A DNA stretch of 64,000 nt from Avena insularis (lineage: Eukaryota > Streptophyta > Magnoliopsida > Poales > Poaceae): positions 131,073,711 through 131,137,710 of the forward strand of contig CM042694.1 of the NCBI GenBank assembly GCA_023614405.1, read 5' to 3'. The stretch's first letter is position 1. Every line of letters begins with the position of its first letter. The notes beneath the pieces are model-generated. The model was not told the DNA's origin. It saw only the letters and a program-made list of their open reading frames with translations, and ran no database searches. A program made the translations under genes and the position numbers. Positions 35,750 through 47,300 of this stretch are shown here, piece by piece.

Positions 35750-36240
35750 AGTATCCATGTAATTTAATGATATCCATGTAATCAAATAGACGGGCTCTAG
35801 TCCCAGTTAGGACTCGTATACCACATTGTATATATATGTGCTTGTAAGAAAAATTATATTATATATGGATCAACGTGTACAATATGTAGTAGCGTAGAAT
35901 ATGCATACGAAAACTTGTTTCAAATAAAAACACAAAATGAAAAATAATTGAACACCAAACACTAAATGAAAAGGAAAACACAAAACCTTAAAACTCATCT
36001 CCTGCCGCGGCAGCCGATTGCTCCAAAACGTTGTCGCGGCAAAAAACCAACCGGGACTAATGATCCTCCAGCCCAACGCACCTCTTAAGCCACGTGGATG
36101 GTCATTTATCCTGGTTTGTAAGCCTAACGGGACTAAAGGGTGGGACCTAGCACCTTTAGTCCCAATTCGGCCGTCCTGGTTGGGCAACCGGGACTGAAGG
36201 TCCTCCCGAACCAGGACTTAAAGGCCATTTTCCACCACTG
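35750..36240 (+). mobile_element. Right terminal region of CACTA F
   Basis: No gene is present. GGGACTAA motifs and their complements occur at 36053-36225. On the minus strand the end reads CAGTGGTGGAAAATGGCC, close to the usual CACTA terminus with G for C at the third base. An AT run follows, where the LINE inserted. Confidence 0.65.
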
Positions 36241-36375
36241 AATATATATATATACTTACTGACCTCTGTACGCCGGTCGCTGTCGGCAGCGGCGACCACG
36301 CTACGATTGTGTTTGTTACGATTTCATCTAGTTGGTTTTTTGGACATATATAGCTGGCAAATTCTGCCGGTGAAG

Positions 36376-37120
36376 ATGAGAATTTGTGGATGGAACAGTC
36401 AAGCTCTGGGTTCATGCCGGGCAGAACGAGCGTTTCATGAAGTCTAGAGGCAAGAGAAACCAGATGTATATTTTGTCTGAAACACATCTGGATAGAACTA
36501 AGGCGGAAAGGTTGGTGCGAAAGGCGGGCTATGACCGATTAATCATCCATGAGAGTGATGGTCGTAGCGGGGGTCTGATGATGACGTGGAGAAATAATCT
36601 AAAGGTAGTACAGCAAGGAGTAACGCAGAATTTTTATAGATGTAATCATTGAAGATGGCAATATTTGGAGAGTTACAGGGATTTATGGAGAACCTCGCTG
36701 GAATCATAGAGATGCCGCATGGAATACATTGAGACCATTGCATTCAAATCTGAATCTACTGTGGGCTGAGATGGCGATTTTAATGAAATACTCTTCAATT
36801 ATGAGAACGAAGGAGGGAGGCCGAGATCACAACGTCAAATCTAATGAAGAACTTCCATGAAGCGATGACAGATTGTGCTCTCATGGATCTAGGTTATGCG
36901 GGGGGCCTATTTACTTGGCGAAGAGGTAAGATTAGGGAGAGACTAGATCATGTTGTGGTTAATGCAGAGTGGAATACAATGTTCCCAAATGAAGCAGCGA
37001 TCAATGCCGAGATGACCAAATCTAATCATAGGCATGCGGTTCTTGATACTGAATATCTGCCGGGTACACACGTAAATGGAGATCCACGGCCAAAGAAATT
37101 TGAAGCTCGGTAGCTGAAGT
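36376..37120 (+). pseudogene. LINE endonuclease domain
   Basis: It starts MRICGWNSQALGSCRA. The metal-binding Glu motif is in LSETHLD (about 36474), followed by GRSGGLMMTW and, after frame breaks, IYGEPRWNHRDAAW. A later segment, ALMDLGYAGGLFTWRRGK and RERLDHVVVNAEW, matches the D-x-x-Y-x-G-x-x-F-T-W block of plant LINE endonucleases. The segment between (about 36750-36840) is damaged. Confidence 0.75.
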
Positions 37121-37529
37121 AAGATACGGTCGAGCAGATGGTCAAAGCTGCTTGGCAAAGAGCAAAGGAGCGAGGCAATGATCCATCTTTTCAATGAAAA
37201 CTAGTGACGTGCATGATGAGCTGTACGTGTGGGATAAAAAGTACTGAAAGGTCCCTGCAATAGATTAGCTTCTTTAAAAAAATACCTGGAGGTTTTACGT
37301 AGAGGATCTATGACGGACCAATCAATAGATGCTACCTGTGGAGAAGGAGACCTTAATGAAAATTTAAAACTTACTGTAACAAGAAGAGATCCAGTGGGTG
37401 CAAAGGGCGAGAGCAAATTGGCTGAAGCATGGTGATCGTAATACAACTTTTTTCATCACTTTGTGGCCAATAGAAAAAGGGAAAATACCCTAAAAGGTTT
37501 GAAGGATGACCATGGAAATTTTAAATAAA

Positions 37530-39110
37530 ATAGTGCATGACTATTTTGTTAATCTTTTCTCATCGGAAACTAATGCGCAAGAAGAAAGTGTTTATTAATG
37601 ATGTGCAAGAGAGGGTGACGGTGGGCATGAATCAATCTCTAATGGCACCATTTACCCTAGAAGATGCTAAAAATACATTGTTTAATATTGGCGATCTTAA
37701 AGCACTAGGTCTGAATGGCTTATATGTTGTGTTCCATAAAAGGTTCTTGGGATGCTCAATGATGACTTGGTGAAGTAAGTGTTGGATGCAGTTAACACGG
37801 GTGTAATACCCTAGGGATGGAATGATACCACCATTGTATTAATTCCGAAGGTGGATAATCCAGATGATGTAGCACAATTTCGACCAATCAGTTTAAGCAA
37901 TATTGTGTATAAGGTGGTATCAAAAATATTGGCTAATCGTATGAAGGTAATTCTCCCAGAGATTATTGGGGAGCAACGAAGTGCTTTTGTGCCTAGGAGG
38001 TTAATTACAGACAATATCTTAGTAGTTTATGAATGTGTACATGCAATTAAGAGGAAGAAAGGAAAAGGGGGCATTTATACAACAAAATTGGATATGCACA
38101 AAGCATATGATAGATTTAAATGGCCCTTACTTAATAGAATGATGGAGAAGATGAGCTTTGGGAGCTAGATGGAGGAACCTGATTATGGCATGTGACTCTT
38201 CTGTGAGATACAATGGTCGTTTTAACTCTACGGAGACAGAGGTTTTTACACCTACGAGAGGTATTAGGCAGGGGGCCCTTATCCCCTTACATTTTTCTAA
38301 TTATTGTTGAAGGACTAAAAGGTATGATTACAGCGGCAGAAAGGAGAGGTGATTTAGAAGGGACCGGGATCTGTAGGGATGCGCCAATGGTAACTCATTT
38401 ATTATTCGCGGATGACTCACTGATCCTTATGCATGCAAATAAGCGTAATGTTGAAGTGTTCAAATCTATTCTTGATAAATATAGTACAAGCTCAGGTCAG
38501 AAGGTTAGCGAGAATAAATCTATAGTGTTTTATTTAGTGCTAATACCAATGTAGAGGTGTAAGAAGAAGTCTGTCAAGTGCTAAATATTGTGACTGAATC
38601 ACTCAATGATAAGTATTTGGGACTTCCAACCCTAGTGGGGGGCTGATCGTAGTGATTGCTTTCGCCCTCTAGTTGATCGTGTTTGTCAAATCATAAAAGG
38701 GTGGAAGGAAAATTTATTATCAATGGGGGTAAAGAAGGTGCTAATCAAATCCATTGCCCAAGCCATACTAGTTTTTTCGATGATTGTTTTCAAGATTCCT
38801 AAAAACATTTGTAAAGCGATCTCTATGCATCACAGTTCTGGTGGGGTGACGGCGATGATCACAAATGTGTGCATTGGAAGGCGTGCTGGAAGTTATGTAT
38901 TCCGAAAACTAGAGGAGGTTTGGATTTTAGAGATCTTCATTGCTTTAACATTGCTATGCTAGCTAAGCAGGTATGGAGATTGTTGAGTGAACCAGATTCA
39001 TTATGCGCTAGAGTTATGATAGCTAAATACTACCCTGATGGCAATTTACTGCGAGCTACCTTAAGAGTGGAAGCTCATTTACTTGGCAGAGTATTCTTGC
39101 AGGGTTGACA
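37530..39110 (+). pseudogene. LINE reverse transcriptase
   Basis: VAQFRPISLSNIVYKVVSKI and EQRSAFVPRRLITDNILVVY are RT blocks 1-2. KLDMHKAYDRFKWPLL holds the first catalytic Asp. The active-site block is HLLFADDSLI (about 38397-38425), followed by the thumb-like SGQKVSENKS. Several stops split the frame (37774, 38168, 38554) and the loop at 38170-38280 is shifted. Confidence 0.85.
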
Positions 39111-39499
39111 AGCTTTAAAAGACGATCTATATGGAGGGTTGGGGATGGTACTCAGATTGATATATGGCAAGATAATTGGATACCAAAGAGCCATAACCTA
39201 CGAGTCCAACTGACGAGAGGCAGTGTGTTGGTTACAAAGGTGGTAAATTTGATTAATCATGTAGATGGGATGTGAGAGGAAGAGCTTATAAGGGATCTTT
39301 TTTGGCCGGTAGATGGAAATCATATCCTCGAAATTCCATTGACTCCAGGGAGGGAAGATTTTGTGGCATGGCACCATGCAAACAATGGTCTATTCAGTTA
39401 GATCAACATACCATGCTCAAGATCTCAAAAAAAAAGCATACCATGCTCATTGGGACTATCAGTTTAGGAGGACATCAAATAATGTTGAGATTGTGGAAG

Positions 39500-40471
39500 G
39501 AGCTGATACGAATCCTGTATGGAAAACACTCTGGAATATGTCGGTACCGGGGAAAATAAAAATCATCGGATGGTGCAAGCTCTTCATGGAATTATTCTAT
39601 GGAAGGGAGTTCTAGCTAATCAACATATTGGTAATGAGGGCGGATGTCCAGTTTGTCGCTCAGGTTGCGAAGATATTAAACGTATTTTGTTTACATGTGA
39701 TCGTGCAGAGCTTGTGTGGCAAAGTTTGGGAGTATGGGGTAATATTTTGGAGATCCTAAACACTGATTTGTCAGGTTCGGTTATCTTACAAGAAATTCTT
39801 CGGAAGGGAGGTAATGTTCCTGAGCTCGGTGGCATTGGTATCTATGAATTGATTATCACAGGAGGATGGTATATTTGGTGGGAGAGAAGATAAATAGTTC
39901 ATGGGGAGAGTTCAGACACCAGTAAGGTCTGCAATGTCGATAGCTGTGTTGGCAACGAACTATAAAATGGCCATTAAGAAACCTAATGCTAAACCAAGAG
40001 TGGGATGGTCAAAACCGATGGAAGGGTTCCTGAAGATCACCGTTGACAAGACATATGACGAGGACTCAGGAACATGTGCAACCGGAGTGAGAGGAGGGGG
40101 TCAAGCATAGCGATATCTAACCGATTTTTGCACCACGTGGTAGATTCCTCAATGGCAGAAGCATATGTGTTTTGGGAGGAACTGACCCTAGCACAACATA
40201 TTGGGTGCAATAAGTTTATGTTCAATCCGATTGCATGCAAGTTGTAGAGACAATGCTAGATGGCTGCTTCTCGGCGACATCTTTGGCTGCAATATATGAT
40301 GATTGCTGCATTTTATGGAGTGATTTTGATCAAGCTAGTATTGAGTATTGTAATAGGGAAGCACATGAGCTTGCTAGGAATGCTTTTCATTCTGGTATGT
40401 GGGTCGATGAACCCCCTAGGTTTATTATGCATCTGCTCATAAACGATGTAACTTTGTTTGATAATCACTAA
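39500..40471 (+). pseudogene. LINE C-terminal zinc-ribbon and RNase H domains
   Basis: GGCPVCRSGCEDIKRILFTC and AELVWQSLGVWGN fit the plant zf-RVT domain (CPxC...HxLFxC, here with the His changed). After frame breaks, GFLKITVDKTYDEDSG starts an RNase H domain and MLDGCFSATSLAAIYDD with EYCNREAHELARNAFHSG ends it. Confidence 0.75.
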
Positions 40472-40500
40472 AGCGCGTCAAATGGCTTTCCTAAAAAAAG

Positions 40501-40655
40501 GTGTATATATATACTACTTTGGAATTGTAAAGAAAACGATGCAGGAGAGAGTGCAAGGTCCATCTAGTAATAGCTTAATTCCGATGGTTGGGCTGCATGG
40601 TAGAGACGGTTAAGTTGTGCAAGTACGGTTCACACCATTCATGATTTCGTAGTTA
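40501..40655. other. Short unassigned spacer between LINE and TIR element
   Basis: 155 bp. It begins with the second TATATATATACT copy. It probably continues the sequence that flanked the CACTA element before the LINE arrived. No gene is seen. Confidence 0.4.
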
Positions 40656-41719
40656 GAGCATCTCCACTTGTCCCCCTATATGGGCTTCGGCCGAAGCAAA
40701 TTTTAGCCCATATAGGAAGGCACCGGCTATTTTTTTAGTATAAGGAGAAATCGTTCCCCTCCCAATAGTTTATCATATTCAATTAATTTCAATTGTTCAC
40801 ATACATAGATATATGGGAAGAGTGATTCTGCATCGTCAACTCCACGCCATCCTAATCAACTATGCCACTTTCACCGTTGTTGTCGCCGTCTTCGCCATCG
40901 ACGCTGTCCGCAGCATCGCCGTCCTCCTCCTCCTCCGTGTCGGACTCGAGGTCAACGATCCCGGTGGCCTCCACCCTCCTCATGAATTCCTCACGGCGTG
41001 CCGCCTCGGCTTGACGGCGCGCCTCGTCAATAGCGGTGTAGACCGTACGTCTGCGCACTGCCTAGAAGCGCTCCCACCCTTCGGGGTTGCGCATATCTGG
41101 GTGTAGCTATTGCCGGTGAGCTCAGCACAGCGCGAGCTCCTTTGCCCGCTCCTTCTTGAACCTCTTCGGCCAGTACGTGCTCGTGGGCGAGTACTGGGCC
41201 ATTGCCCTCTTCCGCTCCGGGAGTTCGCGGCGGTGCTCCACTATCTGTATCACCAACTCGGCGCCACGCAAGGGCGGCGCCATGGGCACGCCGGCGTAGC
41301 TGAGCTCGAAGCCGGCCGAAAGCCTCGCACGCAACGGCGCAAGGATGTCATAATGGGCGAACATCACGGCCTCGTAGAAATTGAGTTTGGGCCTCTCCAT
41401 GGCGACGGCGGCGGCAGGAGGGGGAGCGAGGGAGAAAGGGGCATCTACATATAGCCGGGAAAAGGACGGGAAGATGGAGCGGAAAGCTGCGGAAAGGGCA
41501 GGAATGAAGCTTTCTCCCACTGCCAGGGCTGGCCCGCGTCGTTTTTAGCTACATCCGGCGCCCCCGGCTTAACCCCTTGTGTGTATGGTTCGGCCTGGAG
41601 GCACCAGATAACTAAATGGGCCACGCCGGCGCGAAAAAATATTTTGGGAGACGAACTAGACGCGATGTTAAGCGCCGGCACCCGTCATAGCCCTTTAGGG
41701 CCCCCGAGTGGAGATGCTT
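40656..41719. mobile_element. TIR-bounded DNA element H, possibly PIF/Harbinger-like, carrying a broken gene
   Basis: The left end GAGCATCTCCACTTGTCCCC (40656) is matched in inverse orientation by the right end GGGCCCCCGAGTGGAGATGCT (41698-41718). The flanking triplets are TTA on the left and TTG on the right, near to a Harbinger-type TTA duplication but not equal to it. A small palindrome (CCTATATGGGC / GCCCATATAGG) lies just inside the left end. The GC-rich interior carries a gene-like sequence on the minus strand and no transposase. Confidence 0.5.
40852..41400 (-). pseudogene. Unrecognised broken gene inside element H
   Basis: One minus-strand frame from ATG 41400 reads MERPKLNFYEAVMFAHYDIL, SYAGVPMAPPLRGAELV, YSPTSTYWPKRFKKERAKEL and then, past three in-frame stops (after ALC, AHRQ and GWERF), RRTVYTAIDEARRQAEAARR, EEFMRRVEATGIVDLESD and an Asp/Glu-rich tail. 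The frame keeps its meaning across the stops, so this is a recent pseudogene of about 180 codons. The composition (Pro/Arg-rich start, acidic tail) is that of a nuclear protein, but I do not know the family. The plus-strand ORFs here are shadows. Confidence 0.5.
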
Positions 41720-42165
41720 TTGCTCCTGCAGCCTGAAGGACTATCCTGGTGACATTTATGCACTGCGATTCCTGTAGACGGACCCCGGAATCAACCAACA
41801 GAATGTGATCAGGGTCAGTCGTCAATAACGGTGTGGCTATATTGTACCGTACGCCTTCGCATCACTTGCACACATCACCCCAGCAATTACCGGTTAAATA
41901 GTGATTGGCTGAACCAAAAACTGCTTTTCCATGTGTCAGTGGTTCAGTTATAATGCGACCCTGTCATTCTTTCCTACATGAAAAAGGCAAATGGTGCCCC
42001 TAGGTTGGAAGAGCATAGTACCACTGGCATCTCAATGGTGAGTCTTTTTTTCAATCTACAGAGTCAGAGTGATATGGGCTTGTTTGGCTTAGATAAGTAC
42101 CATTGTCAAATTTCAGCGTAATGCGCCCCGAGTAGGCATCTTCCTGTATGTAACTGAACCTTGTA
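41720..42165. other. Intergenic sequence, nothing recognised
   Basis: About 450 bp of mixed composition without long ORFs or repeats that I can identify. It ends with TTGTA (42161-42165), the left duplication of element I. Confidence 0.4.
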
Positions 42166-42632
42166 TGTTGGTTTTGGGGGGAAAATTCTGGATGGGCTTG
42201 ATCCCTTGGACCTCCACACCCTCTTATATATATAGCACGACTTAGCCTTACATCTTCACTCATACACTGGAATGATCTAGACTCTAGTAGGACACTACTA
42301 CTATACATACACTCCCTAAAATACTCTAGACTCTACCAAAGTAGTACTACACTAACTCAGACTACAAGTTTTGTGGGGGGATTTCTGGTTGGGATTTGGC
42401 TGGTCCCTTGGACCTCCACACCCTCTTATATATATAGCACAATCTAGCCTTACATCTTCACTCATACACTGGAATGATCTAGACTCTAGTAGGACACTAC
42501 TACTATACATACACTCCCTAGAATACTCTAAACTCTACCAGAGTAGTACTACACTAACTCAGACTACAACACTCGCTGGAATATTCCAGACTCTCCTAGG
42601 ACACCACTGCTATGCTAACCCAGTGTCCAACA
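42166..42632 (-). repeat. Two LTRs in direct contact (element I)
   Basis: The left unit (42166-42369) starts TGTTGGTTTTGGGG and breaks off at CAGACTACAA. The second unit follows directly with GTTTTGTGGGG and runs to the full end GTGTCCAACA (42632). The left unit thus lacks its last ~60 bases and the second its first 5 or 6. Both contain CTTATATATATAGCAC. Confidence 0.8.
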
Positions 42633-43727
42633 CTCCCTCTCAAGATGGGCATGGGTCAGTTACCATGACCATCCTGCTACAACTCCATGACACTTACTAC
42701 GACCACCACATCTAGCTTACCAGCAAAGAAAGACGCATGAGAGCATTTTACTCTAACTCTTGCTCCATCGGTCGTCAAGCACCCAATCAACTTGGACCAT
42801 CCAACCTCCGCCTCGTGCGAGCCATCACCATCACCGTGCAACAACTCTGCATCAAGCTAGACACCTCCAATCCTTCTTGTGTCGGTTCCATCGTTGCCTC
42901 TTCAACCATGTGCCTTCTCACACCAGCACCTATAACGGCGGCACCACACGCCTTCCATCATCATCTTGAGCATAGTCATTGCCTCTTCATCACCTCTGGT
43001 TCCCGCAGAACCACGGCTGTCTCACCTCAACAACTCCTGCAGAGCCACAGCCGCCTCACCTCACCGGTCAGCTATCCACAGTTCCACTCTCCTGACCTCC
43101 ACATGCCTTCCACCTCTCCAACATGGTCACATGCTTGACCTCTACATCCTCTCCATCAACCCTCCGACCATCTTGCCTCAACCATCTTCACCTCGGTCAC
43201 CACGGCCTCTACCATCTCTTCTGGACAACTCCAGCAACACAATTTCAGCCATCACCATTAAGCTCCTCCCTTACCATCATTACCACACCTCTACCAACAT
43301 CTTCTCTTCAAGATCCACCACTGTGCTACAGCCATCACCTCCATAACACAGATGCCCAACTACTTCACTACCGCCAGCACCGCCTCAATATCTACCCATC
43401 TCCGACTAGATCAGAGGTCCTCCTCCATCCTCAGTTTCTCTTGGTCCTCAAATCTAACCTCGCCAACTTACTATCCTCCTACCAGCACCTCAATTGCACC
43501 ATTCTAACTAGCTTTCTGAGCAACCCTCATGCAGAGCAGCAACCAAGCCTCACATAACGCACCGTGCAACATGAGGTGGCTACTGCCTGCAGAGAGCAAT
43601 AGGGTGCGGCCTCCCGCCGCTTGGGTGACTACAATGTGCCTGCTGTTGTTGACAACAAGAGCCGGGGTCGGTGCTGAGGAGTGGAATGGTGGTAGCTAGG
43701 GATAGGAGGAGCCTAGCTCTGATACCA

Positions 43728-43992
43728 TGTAGGTTTTGTGGGGAGATTTTTGGATGGGCTTGATCCCTTAGACCTCCACACCCTCTTATATATATAGCAC
43801 GACTTAGCCTTACATATTCACTCATACACTGGAATGATCTAGACTCTAGTAGGACACTACTACTATACATACACTCTCTAGAATACTCTAGACTCTACCA
43901 GAGTAGTACTACACTAACTCAGACTACAACACTCGCTAGAATATTCCAGACTCTCCTAGGACACCACTGCTATGCTAACCCAGTGTCCAACA
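43728..43992 (-). repeat. Right LTR of element I (5' LTR on the minus strand), complete
   Basis: 265 bp, TGTAGG...CCAACA, bordered by the primer site (43716-43727) on one side and the TTGTA duplication on the other. Confidence 0.85.
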
Positions 43993-43997
43993 TTGTA

Positions 43998-44395
43998 CAT
44001 AGAACATTTTGGCTGATCCCAGGAATGTCAAGAAGAAAATCTATATATCCTTTCCCAAGACTCCAAATTCTCCAACAAGTTGAAATTCTCACATGTGCCA
44101 TCATTACATTTGCTGGAAGGTTAAGTACTCCGTATGAAAAAACAAAAAAGAAGGAAGACTGGAACTAGTTCTTTGTTGATTTACAGTAACAAGCAGCAGT
44201 ATCTCCAGTAACAGACTGTACACAAGAGTGTTTTGCCAGGACGAGTTTTAAGAGCCAGTTTGCCGAGCATCTACAGAAGATATCGAGCTGTAAGAGGTGA
44301 CAAAGAGAACAGCTGAAAGGGCCTTCACTTCTATATGCAGTTAGTCAACAGGAAGCAGTGCGCAGAGTTGAAGCTTACCAAGCTCCAAGGCGCCA
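43998..44395 (-). other. 3' flank and probable 3' UTR of the Argonaute gene
   Basis: About 400 bp between element I and the AGO stop codon. No ORF is of interest. No clear AATAAA is seen on the minus strand, so the polyadenylation site cannot be placed. Confidence 0.5.
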
Positions 44396-47300
44396 TCAGA
44401 TGAAAAACATGCTGTCCTTGAGAGCCGCGTGCATCTCCGGTAACTCAGAAGCATCCGCAGAGGCCGAGGACGATGGCCCAGGATTCTGGGCCTGGGACAC
44501 CACGTAGTAGTCCCTGCCGCGGTAGGCTGCTAGGTCAGCGTACTTGATGGGAGTCGTCAGCGACACCGGCTTGGTGCAGCGCGCGAACACGAAGCAGAGG
44601 TCGTACACGAGCTTCTGCAGGTCGACGGGCTCAAAGTTGTGCTCATCCTTCAGCATGTAGTAGTGCGTCGGACGGCTCGTCCCATGCAGCCCCTCGTGGC
44701 TGCAGAGGAAGAAGTCCTCAGCCTGCTTGTCGACCACATCGTCATCGACGACCGTGCCAGGCAGCACGTTGCCATTGTTTGTCTTCAGCTCCTTCTGTGT
44801 GTTGGGGAACGGGAACAGCCGTGTGTTGTGCCGCTTCTTGGCAACGATCACTGTGATCGTAGGCGAGTAGCCATCCACGCTAATCTTCGCCCTCATGGGC
44901 TCCACTTCCTCCTTGAGGACCTTCTTGAACTGCTCGTCACTCACACCATCACGGAAGTATATGACCTTCTCTGGCTTGACGCCGTTCCTGTTCTTGAAGA
45001 CTTCAATCAGCTCCTCACACATCACATCAAGCTGCGCGATCATCTCACAGCCTTGTTCCTGGGCACGGATTCTTGACACGTACTTGCTGGCGCTAGGGCA
45101 ATCCATGGAGGCGACAACAGCTGCTATGGACACACTCTTCTTGTCTCCTGGGGATGGATGGTTCACATCTGCGCCGATGAACATGAAAGGTGTGCCAGCC
45201 ACCTGTGGGAGCTCGTCAGATAGCTGGACATTGCTTCCACCGAGCTTGCTGTTGATCTTGAGCGCGAGGTTAGACATGTACTGGTCCCTGTACCTGGAGT
45301 CAGGGTTGTTCGCGTGACGGCTCAACAAACACTGGGTCTGGATCCCCAGCTGTGTCTCACAGATCAGCTTCAGTATCTTGTACCCAGGATGTTGCTCTGA
45401 CATTGGGCAGAATAGGAGCTGCATCTTTTTAGCAGCTTGCTTTGCTTCGTTAAGCTCCTTGAACAATTGGTCTGGATCCGATAGCACTGACATTGCTGAA
45501 GAACGCACAAAACATGGTGTATTATTCATCTCAATGCCAAGTTCACAGCACTTGCTGACGATATGGCCAGTGAACATATTCACGTTAAGCATTTGCTGCC
45601 TGGAGTGAGATTGCCCAGCACTGAAGTCGACAATGCCCCAGTACTGGAGACACTTGCCTTCAAATATTTGGTGGCCCTGAAGGTTCCACTGGCAGTTACG
45701 GGGGCCAATTCTAAACTCAGGGGAATCACCGAGTTTTAGCATGGGGGCACTAAGGATCTTGCCCGTGACTTCAGTCATTCTGCTTTCCAGTGAAATCTTA
45801 AACTGCTTGCCTCTGTCGCCTCTGTAAGTAAAATAATATTTAATAGCTGGTAATAAACATGGGCTCACTTTGCTCATTTTCTAATAAGCACCAGAACCTT
45901 TATTGAAATAAAGACAAATATCATCTCCATCCAAAGAAACAAAATGCCAGATAATACTAAAGTAGCTTGAACACAAGGGAGCAGTGGATTGAAAAATGTA
46001 CCACTAACATAGTTAAACCTCCTTTCTAATTACTATATATGTTAGCACAAGTTTCGAGTTTTATTGTAGAAGAAGCGTTGTTTACACAGGGAAAACTATT
46101 ACATTTGAATTTCTAGCAAATTAAATTGCAATGGATTCACTATTCCAGCAGCAAGTAACCATGTTGATAAATTAAGCTTCCAACTAACAAAAGTAAAGAA
46201 CGGACAATCAGGAATTTCCAAATGGTAGAAGGGCACCCAAACTCAAAACAGTTACCTGCAAGGCCCAGCTTCTACCATTTGCAGAATCTCCTGTTTCCGT
46301 TGGTCTGAATTGACTGGCCCCCTTGGTTTCTGGTTGGGATCCTTGGGATAACTCTGCCATCCATGAAGATCACATAGCTCAATCGGGACACAATTTGGTC
46401 TGTTTGGATTCTTGTTCAGAACCAAGCATGGAAGCATGTCATAGTTAATCACCTTCCCATGCTTCTGACGATAATACTCAACAAGCTCCCAAATCTTACT
46501 ACTCTTATCTGGGTCGAAATCCGAGAAGGTGATCTGCTTGGCACACTTGTCTGTCAAGCCTTGAACCTTGTACTTCCGAGCTTCAGAGGACTTCTGGTAA
46601 CTCAAGGTAATACAGAGGCCTTTAAGCTGACCCTCCAAATATTTCAACTCTTTCTTGCTTAGATCTGCAAGGGACTTCTTCCTGTGGTCAATGCGGTGCA
46701 CCAAGTGCTTCACAAGATCCAGAACACTGGTTCCAGGTTGGCAAAATTCCATAGCTGGATAATCCACACATAAGATCAGGCCTTGCTTGGTTGGCTTTAG
46801 CATCTGCTTGGTTCCTTTAAGAGATTTCGTGGTAATAGCAAAATGCTTAGTCACATTCGCGGCAGACCAATCTGGCATATAAAATCTCTGGCCAATGATA
46901 ATCTTGTCCAAGCTGGAGGCCTCACGCACAATGATATCAAGACACTGCAAGACCTCTTTTGGTACAGGCTGCAGATCTAGTTGGCTGAAGGACAGCTCCT
47001 GCTTGAGCTCTGCTGAGGCATTATAGGTCTGTGACCGGATTTTCACAGGGTATAGAATTTCTGGTAGTTTGGCGCAGGTGAACAGATTGCCCTCCCTATC
47101 ATAAGCCACAGCTAAGGAATGTGGAGGCTGCTTTAGTGCCTTGAGGAATTGAGCCTTTGCAGACTTCAGATCTGCCGTGGAGAGCTGCATATCTGAAGCG
47201 CCAGAAGAAACTTGGCCGAGCTGATCCAGCTTGATATCATACTGAAAGATAGTTGATTCCCCAAACTTGATTACGAAGTGATTCACCAGAAGTTTGACTT

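Larger units (their letters stand above)
18444..36240 (+). mobile_element. CACTA (En/Spm) transposon F, interrupted by D and E
   Basis: Parts remain at 18444-19084 and 30361-36240. The first carries the C-terminal end of a TNP2-type transposase ORF. The second carries tandem AT-rich repeats, AGTCCCGG hairpins, a second long ORF with a Ulp1-like protease end, and a right terminus rich in GGGACTAAAGG repeats ending TTTTCCACCACTG. The link between the two parts is a shared AT-rich repeat (GATTCGAAAATATGCAAAAG before E, a near match at 30455-30485 after it). The left end and most of TNP2 are missing at D. Confidence 0.75.
36257..40500 (+). mobile_element. LINE (non-LTR retrotransposon) G, decayed
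   Basis: Endonuclease, reverse transcriptase, a zf-RVT-type region and an RNase H domain appear in order on the plus strand, ending in a short A run (40493-40499). TATATATATACT is found on both sides (36245-36256 and 40504-40515), a plausible target duplication although low in complexity. It landed 2-16 bp from the right end of CACTA F. Every domain carries stops or frameshifts. Confidence 0.8.
42166..43992 (-). mobile_element. Small LTR element I with three LTRs
   Basis: Related segments lie at 42166-42369, 42370-42632 and 43728-43992. TTGTA (42161-42165 and 43993-43997) flanks the whole. On the minus strand the right LTR starts TGTTGGACACTGGG and ends CCTACA, and is followed at once by TGGTATCAGAGC, the initiator tRNA-Met primer site. 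The purine tract GAGAGGGAG precedes the middle LTR. The interior (42633-43727) has no gag or pol; His/Pro/Ser-rich plus-strand ORFs there are not proteins I recognise. It is a TRIM-like or small non-autonomous Copia-type element. Confidence 0.8.

Noticed and set aside
42737..43557. Plus-strand His/Pro/Ser-rich ORFs
   Set aside because: They lie in the non-coding interior of LTR element I, overlap one another in different frames and resemble no known protein. The element itself runs minus.
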